Origin: Maricaulis alexandrii
Lineage (GTDB): Bacteria; Pseudomonadota; Alphaproteobacteria; Caulobacterales; Maricaulaceae
Assembly (NCBI RefSeq): GCF_005871165.1
Contig: NZ_SWKP01000005.1
Location: forward strand, 372,001 to 436,000
DNA: 64,000 nt
Direction of reading: 5' to 3'
The translations under genes and the position numbers were made by a program. Every line of letters begins with the position of its first letter. Position 1 is the first letter of the stretch. Below the pieces are notes generated by a model. The model was not told the DNA's origin. It did no database searches and saw nothing but the letters and a program-made list of their open reading frames with translations. This document shows positions 35,161 to 43,073 of this stretch, piece by piece.

Positions 35161-36396
35161 TCAGCTTTCCGGCTTTTGATAGGTGAATTGGCCTACATCG
35201 ATGCGGCCGGTATCAAATCCGGCTTCGCAATAGGCCAGATAGAAGCGCCAGGTCCGGTCGAAACGATTGTCGAAACCGAGGGGCTCGATGGTTGGCCAGG
35301 CTCGGGCATAGCGGGCATGCCAGGCCTCCAGCGTTCGGGCATAGCTCTTGCCGAACATGTGCACGCCCGCCGGTGTCAGCCCGGCGCGCCGGGCTTCGGC
35401 CTCCAGACGGCTGGGGGGCGGCAGGATTCCGCCCGGGAAAACGTATTTCTGGATGAAGTCGACGGAGCGGTAATACTGGTCGAAAATATCCTCGCGAATG
35501 GTGATGACCTGGAGCGAAGCCCGCCCCCCCGGTTTCAGGCAGGCCATGAGCTGGTCGAAATAGATCGACCAGTGCGCCTCACCCACGGCCTCGAACATCT
35601 CGATCGAGGCGATCGCATCGAACTCTTCCCGCACATCGCGATAGTCCTGAAGCCGGATATCGGCTTGGTCCGCAAGGCCGGCGCGGCGCAGACGCTCGAC
35701 CGCGAAATCATGCTGTTCCTGGGACAGGGTCAGGCCTGTCACGCGGCAGCCATATTCCCGGATGGCGATTTCCGCGAATCCGCCCCATCCGCAGCCGATT
35801 TCCAGCACATGATCACCCGGTTTGAGGCCGAGATTCTCGCAAATGCGCCGGTATTTGCGGTTCTGTGCGGCGTCCAGCGCATCATCGGCCTGGTCGAAAA
35901 TGCCCGACGAATACGTCATCGAGCGATCGAGCCACTGGGCATAGAACTCATTGCCCAAGTCGTAGTGGAAGGCGATGTTGCGCCTGCTTCCCTTGCGGGT
36001 GTTGGCGTTCATCCAGTGCTGGACGCGGCCCAGGATCCGGCTGGGGCCGCGATTGGAAGTGGCGGCATCGATATCGTCCAGTTCATGGGCCAGTGCGGTC
36101 AGCAGGGTGCGAAGATCCTTGGTGTCCCATTCGGCGTGGATAAAGCCCTCCGCAAAGCCGAGCGCGCCGGAACTCGCGATCCGGAGCAGGGCATTCCATT
36201 TGTGGATCGTCCAGTCGGCCCGAAGCTCCGCATCGCGCGGACCGCACTCGATCCGGTAGCCTCCCGGCAGGGTGATGCGCAAATGGCTCTGGGTGAGCGA
36301 GGCTAGCGCAGAGCGCAGGCGGTCACCCGCGAACCGTTGCAGCCGGCTGGGCGTTGTCTGGATGGAGGTCGTCCCCCCGGACTGGTATGTCATCAC
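35161..36396 (-). CDS. cfa: Cyclopropane-fatty-acyl-phospholipid synthase family
   Basis: A 411-residue SAM-dependent methyltransferase of the CFA synthase family, which adds a methylene bridge to (or otherwise modifies) unsaturated membrane lipids. The SAM motif is VLEIGCGWGGFAE (about residues 205-217); RRNIAFHYDLGNEFYAQWLD is the family N-terminal signature, and IEMFEAVGEAHW and PGGRASLQVITI follow. It is the third gene of an operon with the DUF1365 and amine-oxidoreductase genes (4-base overlaps), the set controlled by RpoE-ChrR in Rhodobacter and relatives under singlet-oxygen stress. Confidence 0.87.
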   Translation of the reverse strand: MMTYQSGGTTSIQTTPSRLQRFAGDRLRSALASLTQSHLRITLPGGYRIECGPRDAELRADWTIHKWNALLRIASSGALGFAEGFIHAEWDTKDLRTLLTALAHELDDIDAATSNRGPSRILGRVQHWMNANTRKGSRRNIAFHYDLGNEFYAQWLDRSMTYSSGIFDQADDALDAAQNRKYRRICENLGLKPGDHVLEIGCGWGGFAEIAIREYGCRVTGLTLSQEQHDFAVERLRRAGLADQADIRLQDYRDVREEFDAIASIEMFEAVGEAHWSIYFDQLMACLKPGGRASLQVITIREDIFDQYYRSVDFIQKYVFPGGILPPPSRLEAEARRAGLTPAGVHMFGKSYARTLEAWHARYARAWPTIEPLGFDNRFDRTWRFYLAYCEAGFDTGRIDVGQFTYQKPES

Positions 36397-37163
36397 AAAC
36401 TCTCCGGCATCGTATCTGGAATTCCCCGGCGCGGTGCGAATGTGGGCAAGCCCTTCAGTCGAAGGCGCATAGCCTCAAAGAGTATACCACCAATTGTACT
36501 GATTGTATTCGCCGGGATGGCTTGCAGGGCCTGACATGTGGCCTGCGTGGTCAAGGGTTTGGCCTCGGCCAGGTGAACGGCGCCCATCACGCACTGACCG
36601 TCACGGTAGAGCTGGATGCCCAACCGCAGGCGGGTTTCGTCGCGCTCCAGGCGGAAACGATACTCCCCCTCGACCGGATTGAAGGGCGAGACAAAAAACG
36701 CTTTGGGGCAGCGAAAGCGCAAGGGTCCGGTCTCGTCCGGATCAACGGCAAAGGCGTAGGTGTGGCGACCGCTGTGGAAATTGGACACTTCAAACAGGAC
36801 GGCGGCCAGGCGGTCTTCGCTGTCATGGCAGAAATAGACACAGACCGGATTGAAGACGAGGCCGAGCCAGCGCGGCGCGGCCAGCAGCTGGATCCGGCCC
36901 GGATTCAGCGCGATCCCGTCCCGCTCCAGGATGGTTTTCACCCAGGCGCGCAGGTCATTGCTTCGGGCACCATGGTCGCGGACATGATGGCTGAGCAGGT
37001 TGAACCGGTCGAAGGCGAACAGGCGACTGTCCTTCGCCAAGCGGGCAGGCCCGTCAATGTCAGCCAGGATGCTCATCACGCGGTAGCGCAGGGCATGGCG
37101 GACCGGATGATGCCGCATGTGAGCGACATCACCGACATAAAGGGAGGCGGGAAGTGGCGTCAT
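36393..37163 (-). CDS. DUF1365 family protein
   Basis: A 256-residue protein of DUF1365, found together with an amine-oxidase-like flavoprotein and CFA synthase homologues. SLYVGDVAHMRHHPVRHALRYRVMSILADID is the usual start, and WLGLVFNPVCVYFCHD with the later SPFNPVEGEYRF are family motifs. Biochemistry is unknown; membrane lipid modification is suggested by association. It overlaps both neighbours by 4 bases. Confidence 0.85.
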   Translation of the reverse strand: MTPLPASLYVGDVAHMRHHPVRHALRYRVMSILADIDGPARLAKDSRLFAFDRFNLLSHHVRDHGARSNDLRAWVKTILERDGIALNPGRIQLLAAPRWLGLVFNPVCVYFCHDSEDRLAAVLFEVSNFHSGRHTYAFAVDPDETGPLRFRCPKAFFVSPFNPVEGEYRFRLERDETRLRLGIQLYRDGQCVMGAVHLAEAKPLTTQATCQALQAIPANTISTIGGILFEAMRLRLKGLPTFAPRRGIPDTMPESL

Positions 37164-38515
37164 TCCGCCGCCACGCGCAGCGAATTCACCAGGGGGGCGG
37201 CGGCTTCATCGCACCAAGGAATGCGGCCGGTGGCCCCGTCGCGGCCCCAGGGGCGTTCCGGGGCGCCCAGGGCTTCAGCCACGGCCAGGCCGGACTGGAT
37301 GCCGTCTTCATGGAAGCCGGACCCGAGCCAGGCCCCGGCATACCAGGTGTTGCGATGACCCTGCAGCGCGCCGAATTCCTGCTGCGCCTGCACGGCGGCG
37401 GCGTCGAAGACCGGGTGATCATAATGGTCGGTCTTCAGGACCAGCGCCGGATCCGGTTCGACCTCCGGATTGAGGGTCACCAGGACCGGGGTCGTCGTCG
37501 GAAGCGGCTGGAGGACATTCATCCAGTAGGTCAGGCTGATCCGGGCCGTCTTGTCGGCTTCGCGCCGGGCTTCCAGATAATTCCAGGCGGCCCAGGCCTT
37601 GCGGCGGCGGGGCATGAGACGGGTATCCGTGTGCAGCACGGCCGTGTTCGGCCGATAGCGGATGGCGCCCAGCAGACTGGTCTCAAGCCCGTCCGCATCC
37701 TCCAGCAATCCCAGGGCCTGATCGCTGTGGCAGGCGAGCACGACCTGGTCGAACCTGGTCTCATCCTGGTCAGTGAAAACGGTGGCGCCGCTGTCGTCGC
37801 GGCGGATCTTGCGGATTGGCGTGCCGGTCCGGATCTCGCCGCGGATCTGGTCGGCGAGGGCCTTCACATAGGTCTGGCTGCCACCCTGCACGGTGCGCCA
37901 GAGCGGGCGGTTGGTCAGCTGGAGCAGGCCGTGATTGACGAAGAAGCGGAAGAAGGCGCGGGCCGGATAGGCACGCATCTGTTCCACGGGGGATGACCAG
38001 ATCGCGGCGCACATCGGCAGGATATGGTCTTCCCGGAAGCTCGCCGAATAGCCTTCGGCGCGCAGGAATTCGTCGAGCGAGCGGACCTCGGTCTCCGGGT
38101 CGAGGCGCCGGGCCTGCTCATGCAGGCGCAGAAGGTCGCTGAGCATGCGCCACATGCGGGGGCGGACGAAATTGCGCTTCTGGGCGAACAGGCCGTTTGG
38201 ATTGGAGGAGTATTCGAAGGCGCCGCCATCCAGGGAGGCCGAGAAGGACATGTCCGACGGCGCACTGGCGACACCGAGATGCGCCAGCATGGGCGTGAAA
38301 TTGGGATAGTTGGGCGGGTTGAAGACGATGAAGCCGGTGTCAACATCGACGTCTGTTCCACCGATCCGGGTCGAGACCGTATTGGCGTGCCCGCCCAATC
38401 GCGGTGCGGCTTCATAGAGCGTCACATCATGCGTCTGGGACAGGCGCCAGGCTGCTGACAGGCCAGCGATGCCGGAGCCGATGACGGCGATCTTCTGGAC
38501 GGCGAGAGGTGACAT
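37160..38515 (-). CDS. FAD-dependent amine oxidoreductase-like protein
   Basis: A 451-residue flavoprotein with the FAD dinucleotide fold KIAVIGSGIAGLSAAWRLSQ and the following GG motif YEAAPRLGGHANTV. It belongs to the amine oxidase/phytoene desaturase-like proteins always seen beside DUF1365 and CFA synthase. It probably acts on lipid acyl chains, by association. It is the first gene of the operon; a matching ECF promoter starts 35 bases upstream (see 38550-38579). Confidence 0.83.
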   Translation of the reverse strand: MSPLAVQKIAVIGSGIAGLSAAWRLSQTHDVTLYEAAPRLGGHANTVSTRIGGTDVDVDTGFIVFNPPNYPNFTPMLAHLGVASAPSDMSFSASLDGGAFEYSSNPNGLFAQKRNFVRPRMWRMLSDLLRLHEQARRLDPETEVRSLDEFLRAEGYSASFREDHILPMCAAIWSSPVEQMRAYPARAFFRFFVNHGLLQLTNRPLWRTVQGGSQTYVKALADQIRGEIRTGTPIRKIRRDDSGATVFTDQDETRFDQVVLACHSDQALGLLEDADGLETSLLGAIRYRPNTAVLHTDTRLMPRRRKAWAAWNYLEARREADKTARISLTYWMNVLQPLPTTTPVLVTLNPEVEPDPALVLKTDHYDHPVFDAAAVQAQQEFGALQGHRNTWYAGAWLGSGFHEDGIQSGLAVAEALGAPERPWGRDGATGRIPWCDEAAAPLVNSLRVAAE

Positions 38516-38549
38516 GGCGGCTCCGATCCGGATGGTGGGCTTGTGGACG

Positions 38550-38579
38550 GGATACGCCCCTGGGCCGGGGCCGGATCAC
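38550..38579 (-). promoter_or_regulatory. ECF (RpoE/ChrR type) promoter for the lipid operon
   Basis: On the minus strand TGATCC (38579-38574), an 18-base spacer and TATCCC (38555-38550). This resembles the TGATCC-N18-TA pattern of Rhodobacter RpoE promoters. Transcription would start about 28 bases before the amine-oxidoreductase ATG. Confidence 0.65.
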
Positions 38580-38603
38580 CCAAGACTTATTTCACCTGTG
38601 TAC

Positions 38604-38633
38604 TGATCCGGACCGGTACTGGCGTCGTAGGAG
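38604..38633 (+). promoter_or_regulatory. ECF (RpoE/ChrR type) promoter for the sigma gene
   Basis: TGATCC at 38604-38609, an 18-base spacer and TAGGAG at 38628-38633, the same pattern as the divergent promoter 24 bases away. Transcription would start near 38640, which rules out the in-frame ATG at 38639 as start and supports 38708. It implies autoregulation. Confidence 0.65.
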
Positions 38634-38707
38634 CAAACATGTACGCTGCCGCTTCCATCCTGCCCGTTAGGGCCCGCGAGGATTTGCTCGAGAACAGAAG
38701 GGCTCGA

Positions 38708-39292
38708 ATGACGCATGACAGCGAGCGCGCACGGCCGAACACACAGGCCCGGCTCTTCGCCACGCTGATGGGGCGGGTCGGGGCTGACCGCGACCGTGAG
38801 GCTTTTGCAGCCCTGTTCGAGCATTTTGCGCCGCGCATCCGGTCCTTCCTGATCAACAGGCGGGTTCCGCCGGCGCTTGCGGATGATCTCACCCAGGATG
38901 TGATGCTGGCAGTCTGGCGCCGGGCGGCGAGTTTCGACCCGGCCAAGGCGGCCGTTTCGACCTGGGTCTACACGATCGCCCGCAACCTCCATATCGACCA
39001 TTTCCGCAAACAGGTGCGGGCCGGCAAGATGGATGAGCAGGATCCCTACCTGCAGCCGGAACCGGCCCCGGAAGCCGAGGAATTGGTCAGCCGTTCGGAA
39101 GACGTCGACACCGTCGCCCGGGCGCTGGCCGGCTTGCCGGCCGATCAGAAATCCGTGCTGGAATTGGCCTTCGTGGAAGGCCTGTCCCACAGCGAAATAT
39201 CAACCCGTTTGGATCTGCCACTGGGCACGGTGAAATCCCGTGTCCGGCTGGCCATGACCAAGCTGAGACTATCCCTTGGAGATGACGCATGA
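38708..39292 (+). CDS. rpoE: ECF RNA polymerase sigma factor, RpoE type
   Basis: A 194-residue ECF sigma factor. Region 2 includes FAALFEHFAPRIRSFLINRRVPPALADDLTQDVMLAVWRRA and the -10 recognition stretch VSTWVYTIARNLHIDHFRK; region 4 has LPADQKSVLELAFVEGLSHSEISTRLDLPLGTVKSRVRLAMTKLR. It fits the ECF11 group paired with ChrR. I take the ATG at 38708 (GAAGGG upstream); the frame is open further upstream but includes the promoter. The stop overlaps the anti-sigma start by 4 bases. Confidence 0.87.
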   Translation: MTHDSERARPNTQARLFATLMGRVGADRDREAFAALFEHFAPRIRSFLINRRVPPALADDLTQDVMLAVWRRAASFDPAKAAVSTWVYTIARNLHIDHFRKQVRAGKMDEQDPYLQPEPAPEAEELVSRSEDVDTVARALAGLPADQKSVLELAFVEGLSHSEISTRLDLPLGTVKSRVRLAMTKLRLSLGDDA

Positions 39293-39954
39293 CCCGGCGT
39301 GGAAACGTGCTGGACGATAGTTGGTATCTGGACTACGCGGCCGGCAATCTGGAAAGCAAGGCGCATGATGTGATCATGGCGTCGCATGTGGAATTGTCTG
39401 ACGAGGCACGTCAGCGCGTCGACACGCTTGAACGCGTCGGGGCTGCCCTGATGGGCCAGAAGACCGCGTCCGGCGAGACCTTGGGCTTCGACGTGGACGA
39501 CATTCTGCGTCGGGACTGGGAAGAGGTCGTGGACGCTGTGCCGGTGCCGGCCAATGACACCGACCCGGACCTGCCGCTGCCGGCGCCGCTCACCGACTGG
39601 ATGGGCGAGACCGGAACGAAGGTGAAGTGGAGCTTCCTCGGCCCGGGCCTGTCCAAGGCCGTCCTGTGGCGCGGTCCGCGCGGCCAGCGCCTCTGGCTGC
39701 TGCGGGCCCAGCCCGGCGTGTCGATCCCGCATCACGGCCATAACGGCTCCGAACTGACGCTCGTACTCAAAGGGTCCTTCTGGGACGGTGAGACGCAATA
39801 CAAGCCCGGCGATCTGGAAGAGGCCCACGCCGGTGTGGCGCATGACATCCGGATCGATGAGGCCGGGGAGTGTGTCTGCCTGGCCCTGACCGAAGGCAAG
39901 TTGCGCTTCGATAATCCGCTCTTGAGGGTCTTCCAGCTGTTCACAGGCCTGTAG
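39289..39954 (+). CDS. ChrR-like cupin anti-sigma factor lacking most N-terminal zinc ligands
   Basis: A 221-residue partner of the sigma factor. The C-terminal cupin is intact: PHHGHNGSELTLVLKGSF gives His149, His151 and Glu155, and His185 completes the site, matching ChrR His141/His143/Glu147/His177. The N-terminal domain (YLDYAAGNLESKAHDVIMASHVEL) keeps the helix pattern that holds sigma, but of the ChrR zinc ligands His6/His31/Cys35/Cys38 only the His (His33) is seen; the cysteine positions are Ser37 and Ala40. Sigma binding must therefore work without that zinc site. The gene order sigma then anti-sigma, with 4-base overlap, is standard. Confidence 0.8.
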   Translation: MTRRGNVLDDSWYLDYAAGNLESKAHDVIMASHVELSDEARQRVDTLERVGAALMGQKTASGETLGFDVDDILRRDWEEVVDAVPVPANDTDPDLPLPAPLTDWMGETGTKVKWSFLGPGLSKAVLWRGPRGQRLWLLRAQPGVSIPHHGHNGSELTLVLKGSFWDGETQYKPGDLEEAHAGVAHDIRIDEAGECVCLALTEGKLRFDNPLLRVFQLFTGL

Positions 39955-40067
39955 AATCCCGACCGGTGCGACATGACGCAGTTGTGCCCTAGCGCCATGC
40001 GTCTATTCTGCGTTTGCGCTACCATCGCGGCAGCCAAGCGTCGTCAACAACCGGATCGCCCCTCGAC

Positions 40068-41135
40068 ATGAGTGTGAAGACACGGGCCAACAAGCAAACA
40101 GGCGCCACCATCAAGGACGTCGCCCAGCATGCTGGCGTGTCGGCGATGACCGTGTCCCGGGTGCTCAATGCCGAGCCGAATGTCCGCGAGGAAACCCGCG
40201 AACGCGTGCAGGCGGCGATCCGCGAGCTGAACTACCGGCCCAACCTGTCGGCCCGCAGCTTGGCGCGCGCCAACACGTATTTCATCGGACTGCTCTACGA
40301 TAATCCCAGTGCGGGCTATATCAGCGAGCTCCTGATCGGGGCCCTCAATCGCTGTCGCAAGGCGGGCTACCATCTCGTGGTGGAAAGCTGTGGCGCGGCC
40401 GAACAGGACTGGGAAAGCGCGATCGGCGACATGCTGCGCACGTCGAATTTCGACGGCGTGATCATCCCGCCTCCAGTCTGTGACAATGCAGCCGTTCTGG
40501 CTGCGGTCGAAGCGGCCAGCCTTCCGCATGTGCGAATTTCTCCGGATCTGGAGAAGGCGGGCTCACCGCGGATCGAGACCGATGACCGGGCAGCGGCGCG
40601 CCGGATGACGGAATATCTGCTGGAACTGGGGCATCGCCGCATCGCCTTCATCCGCGGCCCGGAATCCCACGGAGCCAGCCGCAAGCGCTTCGAAGGCTAT
40701 TGCCAGGCGATGGAGGCAGCCGGGCTGGCGCGGGACCCTGACCTGATCGCCGAGGGCGAATTCACCTACCGGTCCGGCCTGGAGGCAGCCGACACCCTGC
40801 TGAAATCGGATCCGCGTCCGACGGCGATCTTCGCCTCCAATGATGACATGGCCGTGGCCGCCATTGCCATGGGACACCGCCACCATCTCGATATTCCCAC
40901 CGATCTGACCGTCGTCGGCTTCGATGACACCCAGACCGCCACGGCCATCTGGCCGCAACTGACCACGGTGCGCCAGCCGATCGCGACCATGGCGGCACAG
41001 GCGGTCGACATGCTGGCCGACCGGCTCGACCGGATCCGCACGGGCGAGGCGGGCGAAGCCAGCCTCTGCCAGGAAATCGGTTCGGAGATCATTGTCCGGG
41101 ATTCTTCGGCCGCGCCGGGGCCTGCAGGGCGCTAG
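40068..41135 (+). CDS. LacI family regulator
   Basis: A 355-residue LacI/GalR regulator: helix-turn-helix TIKDVAQHAGVSAMTVSRVLN (about 14-34), hinge RPNLSARSLARA, and a sugar-binding effector domain with FIGLLYDNPSAGYISELLIGA and IFASNDDMAVAAI. The effector half resembles the LacI protein at 52551, so it may sense a uronate or related sugar. No catabolic gene is next to it; it is flanked by the anti-sigma gene and the Hpt gene, and its target is unknown. Confidence 0.83.
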   Translation: MSVKTRANKQTGATIKDVAQHAGVSAMTVSRVLNAEPNVREETRERVQAAIRELNYRPNLSARSLARANTYFIGLLYDNPSAGYISELLIGALNRCRKAGYHLVVESCGAAEQDWESAIGDMLRTSNFDGVIIPPPVCDNAAVLAAVEAASLPHVRISPDLEKAGSPRIETDDRAAARRMTEYLLELGHRRIAFIRGPESHGASRKRFEGYCQAMEAAGLARDPDLIAEGEFTYRSGLEAADTLLKSDPRPTAIFASNDDMAVAAIAMGHRHHLDIPTDLTVVGFDDTQTATAIWPQLTTVRQPIATMAAQAVDMLADRLDRIRTGEAGEASLCQEIGSEIIVRDSSAAPGPAGR

Positions 41136-41230
41136 CAGACCGCCCTTGCCGCCGTGCGAAGGGCACGACTAGATTGGCATCCATCAGAATATCCGCGCAG
41201 GGAATGCGCGTCAGACGGGGATGAGAGGGC

Positions 41231-41557
41231 ATGAGCGATTGGCAAGGTCAGCCTGAACTGGACATGGTGGCGGTTTCCACTTTGGTGGCCGCTGTCGGCA
41301 AGCCGGTTTTTGACGACATGAAGGGCCAGTTCGTGTCCGACCTGGAACGCCTTGTGAGCGAATATGGTGAGGCGCGCGCCCGCAATGATTCCGAGGAAGC
41401 CAAGGCCCTGGCCCACGCCCTGAAAGGGGCCGCCTCCAATATCGGCCTGAAGCGCCTGTCAGCCCTGGCCGCGGATCTGGAGCGCGGCGAATTGGGCGAT
41501 GCCGACGCGCTGCCGGATGTTCTGGATGTCTCTGTCCGTCATTTGCAGGCCGCTTGA
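41231..41557 (+). CDS. Histidine phosphotransfer (Hpt) protein
   Basis: A 108-residue four-helix Hpt domain. The phosphorylatable His62 is in ALAHALKGAASNIG, the textbook Hpt motif. No kinase domain is attached, so it receives phosphate from a histidine kinase elsewhere and passes it to a receiver, most plausibly the REC domain encoded 0.3 kb downstream. It is the first gene of a four-gene signalling cassette and has a GAGAGGG ribosome binding site. Confidence 0.83.
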   Translation: MSDWQGQPELDMVAVSTLVAAVGKPVFDDMKGQFVSDLERLVSEYGEARARNDSEEAKALAHALKGAASNIGLKRLSALAADLERGELGDADALPDVLDVSVRHLQAA

Positions 41558-41584
41558 ACCCCGACAGGCCGGCAGGAGAAGACC

Positions 41585-41887
41585 ATGGAATTCAAGACGC
41601 ATGAGGATGCCGACCGGCTGACATTGTCATTCTCCGGCATGCTGACTTTCGACGACCACGAAACCTTTCGCAGCGTCGTTACCTCGATCGTCGACAGCCC
41701 GGCCCCTACCACGGTGCTCGACCTGTCCGGTCTGACCATGATCGACAGTGCCGGAATCGGCATGTTGCTGCTGGCCAATGACCGGGCGTCCAAACAGGGC
41801 AAGCAATTGCGCCTCCGCGGTGTGACCGGTCATGTGGCCAAGGTCGTGGAATTGTCCCGGCTGGAACAACTCATCCCGATCGATTGA
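41585..41887 (+). CDS. STAS domain anti-sigma factor antagonist
   Basis: A 100-residue STAS protein of the SpoIIAA/RsbV/HsbA type. TVLDLSGLTMIDSAGIGMLLLAND contains the phosphorylatable Ser in DSAG. When unphosphorylated, such proteins bind an anti-sigma or other target; kinase (HATPase) and phosphatase (PP2C) partners switch them. Both partners are encoded directly downstream. The stop is a single base before the next start. Confidence 0.85.
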   Translation: MEFKTHEDADRLTLSFSGMLTFDDHETFRSVVTSIVDSPAPTTVLDLSGLTMIDSAGIGMLLLANDRASKQGKQLRLRGVTGHVAKVVELSRLEQLIPID

Positions 41888-41888
41888 G

Positions 41889-43073
41889 ATGATGTCTCCG
41901 GCACATGTCGCGGACCTGGCGCCCGAGGCGGGTATCGCATCCGCCCGCATCCTGATCGTGGACGATCTGGAATCGTCGCGTCGCCTGATCGGGACTGTTC
42001 TGGAAAGCGCCGGCTTCACCAATCTGGACTTTGCGGCGGACGGTGAGGCCGCGCTGGCCCGCATGGCCTGCAAGCCGGACATGGTTGTGCTCGACATTGT
42101 CATGCCCGGCCCGGACGGGTTCAAGGTCTGCGAGCGGATCCGGAGCGAATTCAGCCCGGATGTCCCGGTCCTCATGCAGACCGGCATGCAGGAGGATGAC
42201 TACCGGCTGCGGGCCTTCCGCGCTGGCGCGTCGGATATCGTCTCCAAGCCCATCGATGCCGGCGAGCTGGTGTCACGGGTTCGCCTGCACCTTGAACGCC
42301 GTCGGCTCATGTCCAGCCTGCAGATCTACCGGCAGCGCATGGAAGAGGATTTGCGCGTGGCGCAGGCCATGCAGCACTCCCTGCTGATGTCCGCGGAGCA
42401 GGTGGACGCGATTGCCGGCCCGCGCGGGGCCCGTCTTTCGACTTTCTACCAAGCCTCCAACACGCTGGGGGGAGACCTCTGGCAGGTCTTCGCCGTCGAC
42501 GAGACCCGGTTCGGGATTTTCATGGTGGATTTGTCCGGGCACGGCGTTTCTGCGGCGATCAACGCCTTTCGGGTCCACATGCTGGTCACCGGGATGACGG
42601 CGCTGGCGGATCGTCCCGGTGTCTGGATGCAGGCGCTCAATCGCGCCCTCGTGGACATGTTGCCGGTCGAGCAATTCGCCACCGGTTTCTACGGTCTGGT
42701 CGACCGGGCGGCGGGCACGCTGACCTACGCGTCAGCCGCCACGCCGCCGCCCTTGCATTTCCGGGCTGATGGAAGCTGGTCGGCCCTCGATGGCTCTGGC
42801 GTGCTTCTGGGCTGCAATGCCGCGGCGGACTACCCGGTCCGCACCTGCCCGCTGGGGGCGGGAGACCGGGTCTTTATTTACAGTGATGCGCTGTACGAGA
42901 ATTTCCGGGATCCGGAGGCGTCCTTGGAGACCCCGGACCTGGCGGCCCATGTCCAGGCTGCCCTGCAATCCCGGGATGATTTCCAGGCCGCGCTCCTGTC
43001 CCGGGTCTTCGGTCCCGACCAGGCGCATCCGCATGATGACCTGACCTGGGTGATGCTGGAGGCGGGCGAATGA
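41889..43073 (+). CDS. Receiver-PP2C phosphatase (RsbU/HsbR-like)
   Basis: 394 residues. An N-terminal receiver (about 20-135) has acidic Asp25-Asp26, the phosphoacceptor Asp69 (VVLDIVMPG), Thr98 and Lys120. A coiled-coil linker runs about 133-170, then a SpoIIE/PP2C phosphatase with metal-binding Asp196 (GGDLW), Asp214 (MVDLSGHGVSAA) and a late Asp in HDDLTWVML. Phosphorylation of the receiver would set phosphatase activity on the STAS protein encoded just upstream. In Pseudomonas HsbR the same two domains are fused to a third, HATPase domain; here that domain is in the next gene, overlapping by 4 bases. Confidence 0.87.
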   Translation: MMSPAHVADLAPEAGIASARILIVDDLESSRRLIGTVLESAGFTNLDFAADGEAALARMACKPDMVVLDIVMPGPDGFKVCERIRSEFSPDVPVLMQTGMQEDDYRLRAFRAGASDIVSKPIDAGELVSRVRLHLERRRLMSSLQIYRQRMEEDLRVAQAMQHSLLMSAEQVDAIAGPRGARLSTFYQASNTLGGDLWQVFAVDETRFGIFMVDLSGHGVSAAINAFRVHMLVTGMTALADRPGVWMQALNRALVDMLPVEQFATGFYGLVDRAAGTLTYASAATPPPLHFRADGSWSALDGSGVLLGCNAAADYPVRTCPLGAGDRVFIYSDALYENFRDPEASLETPDLAAHVQAALQSRDDFQAALLSRVFGPDQAHPHDDLTWVMLEAGE

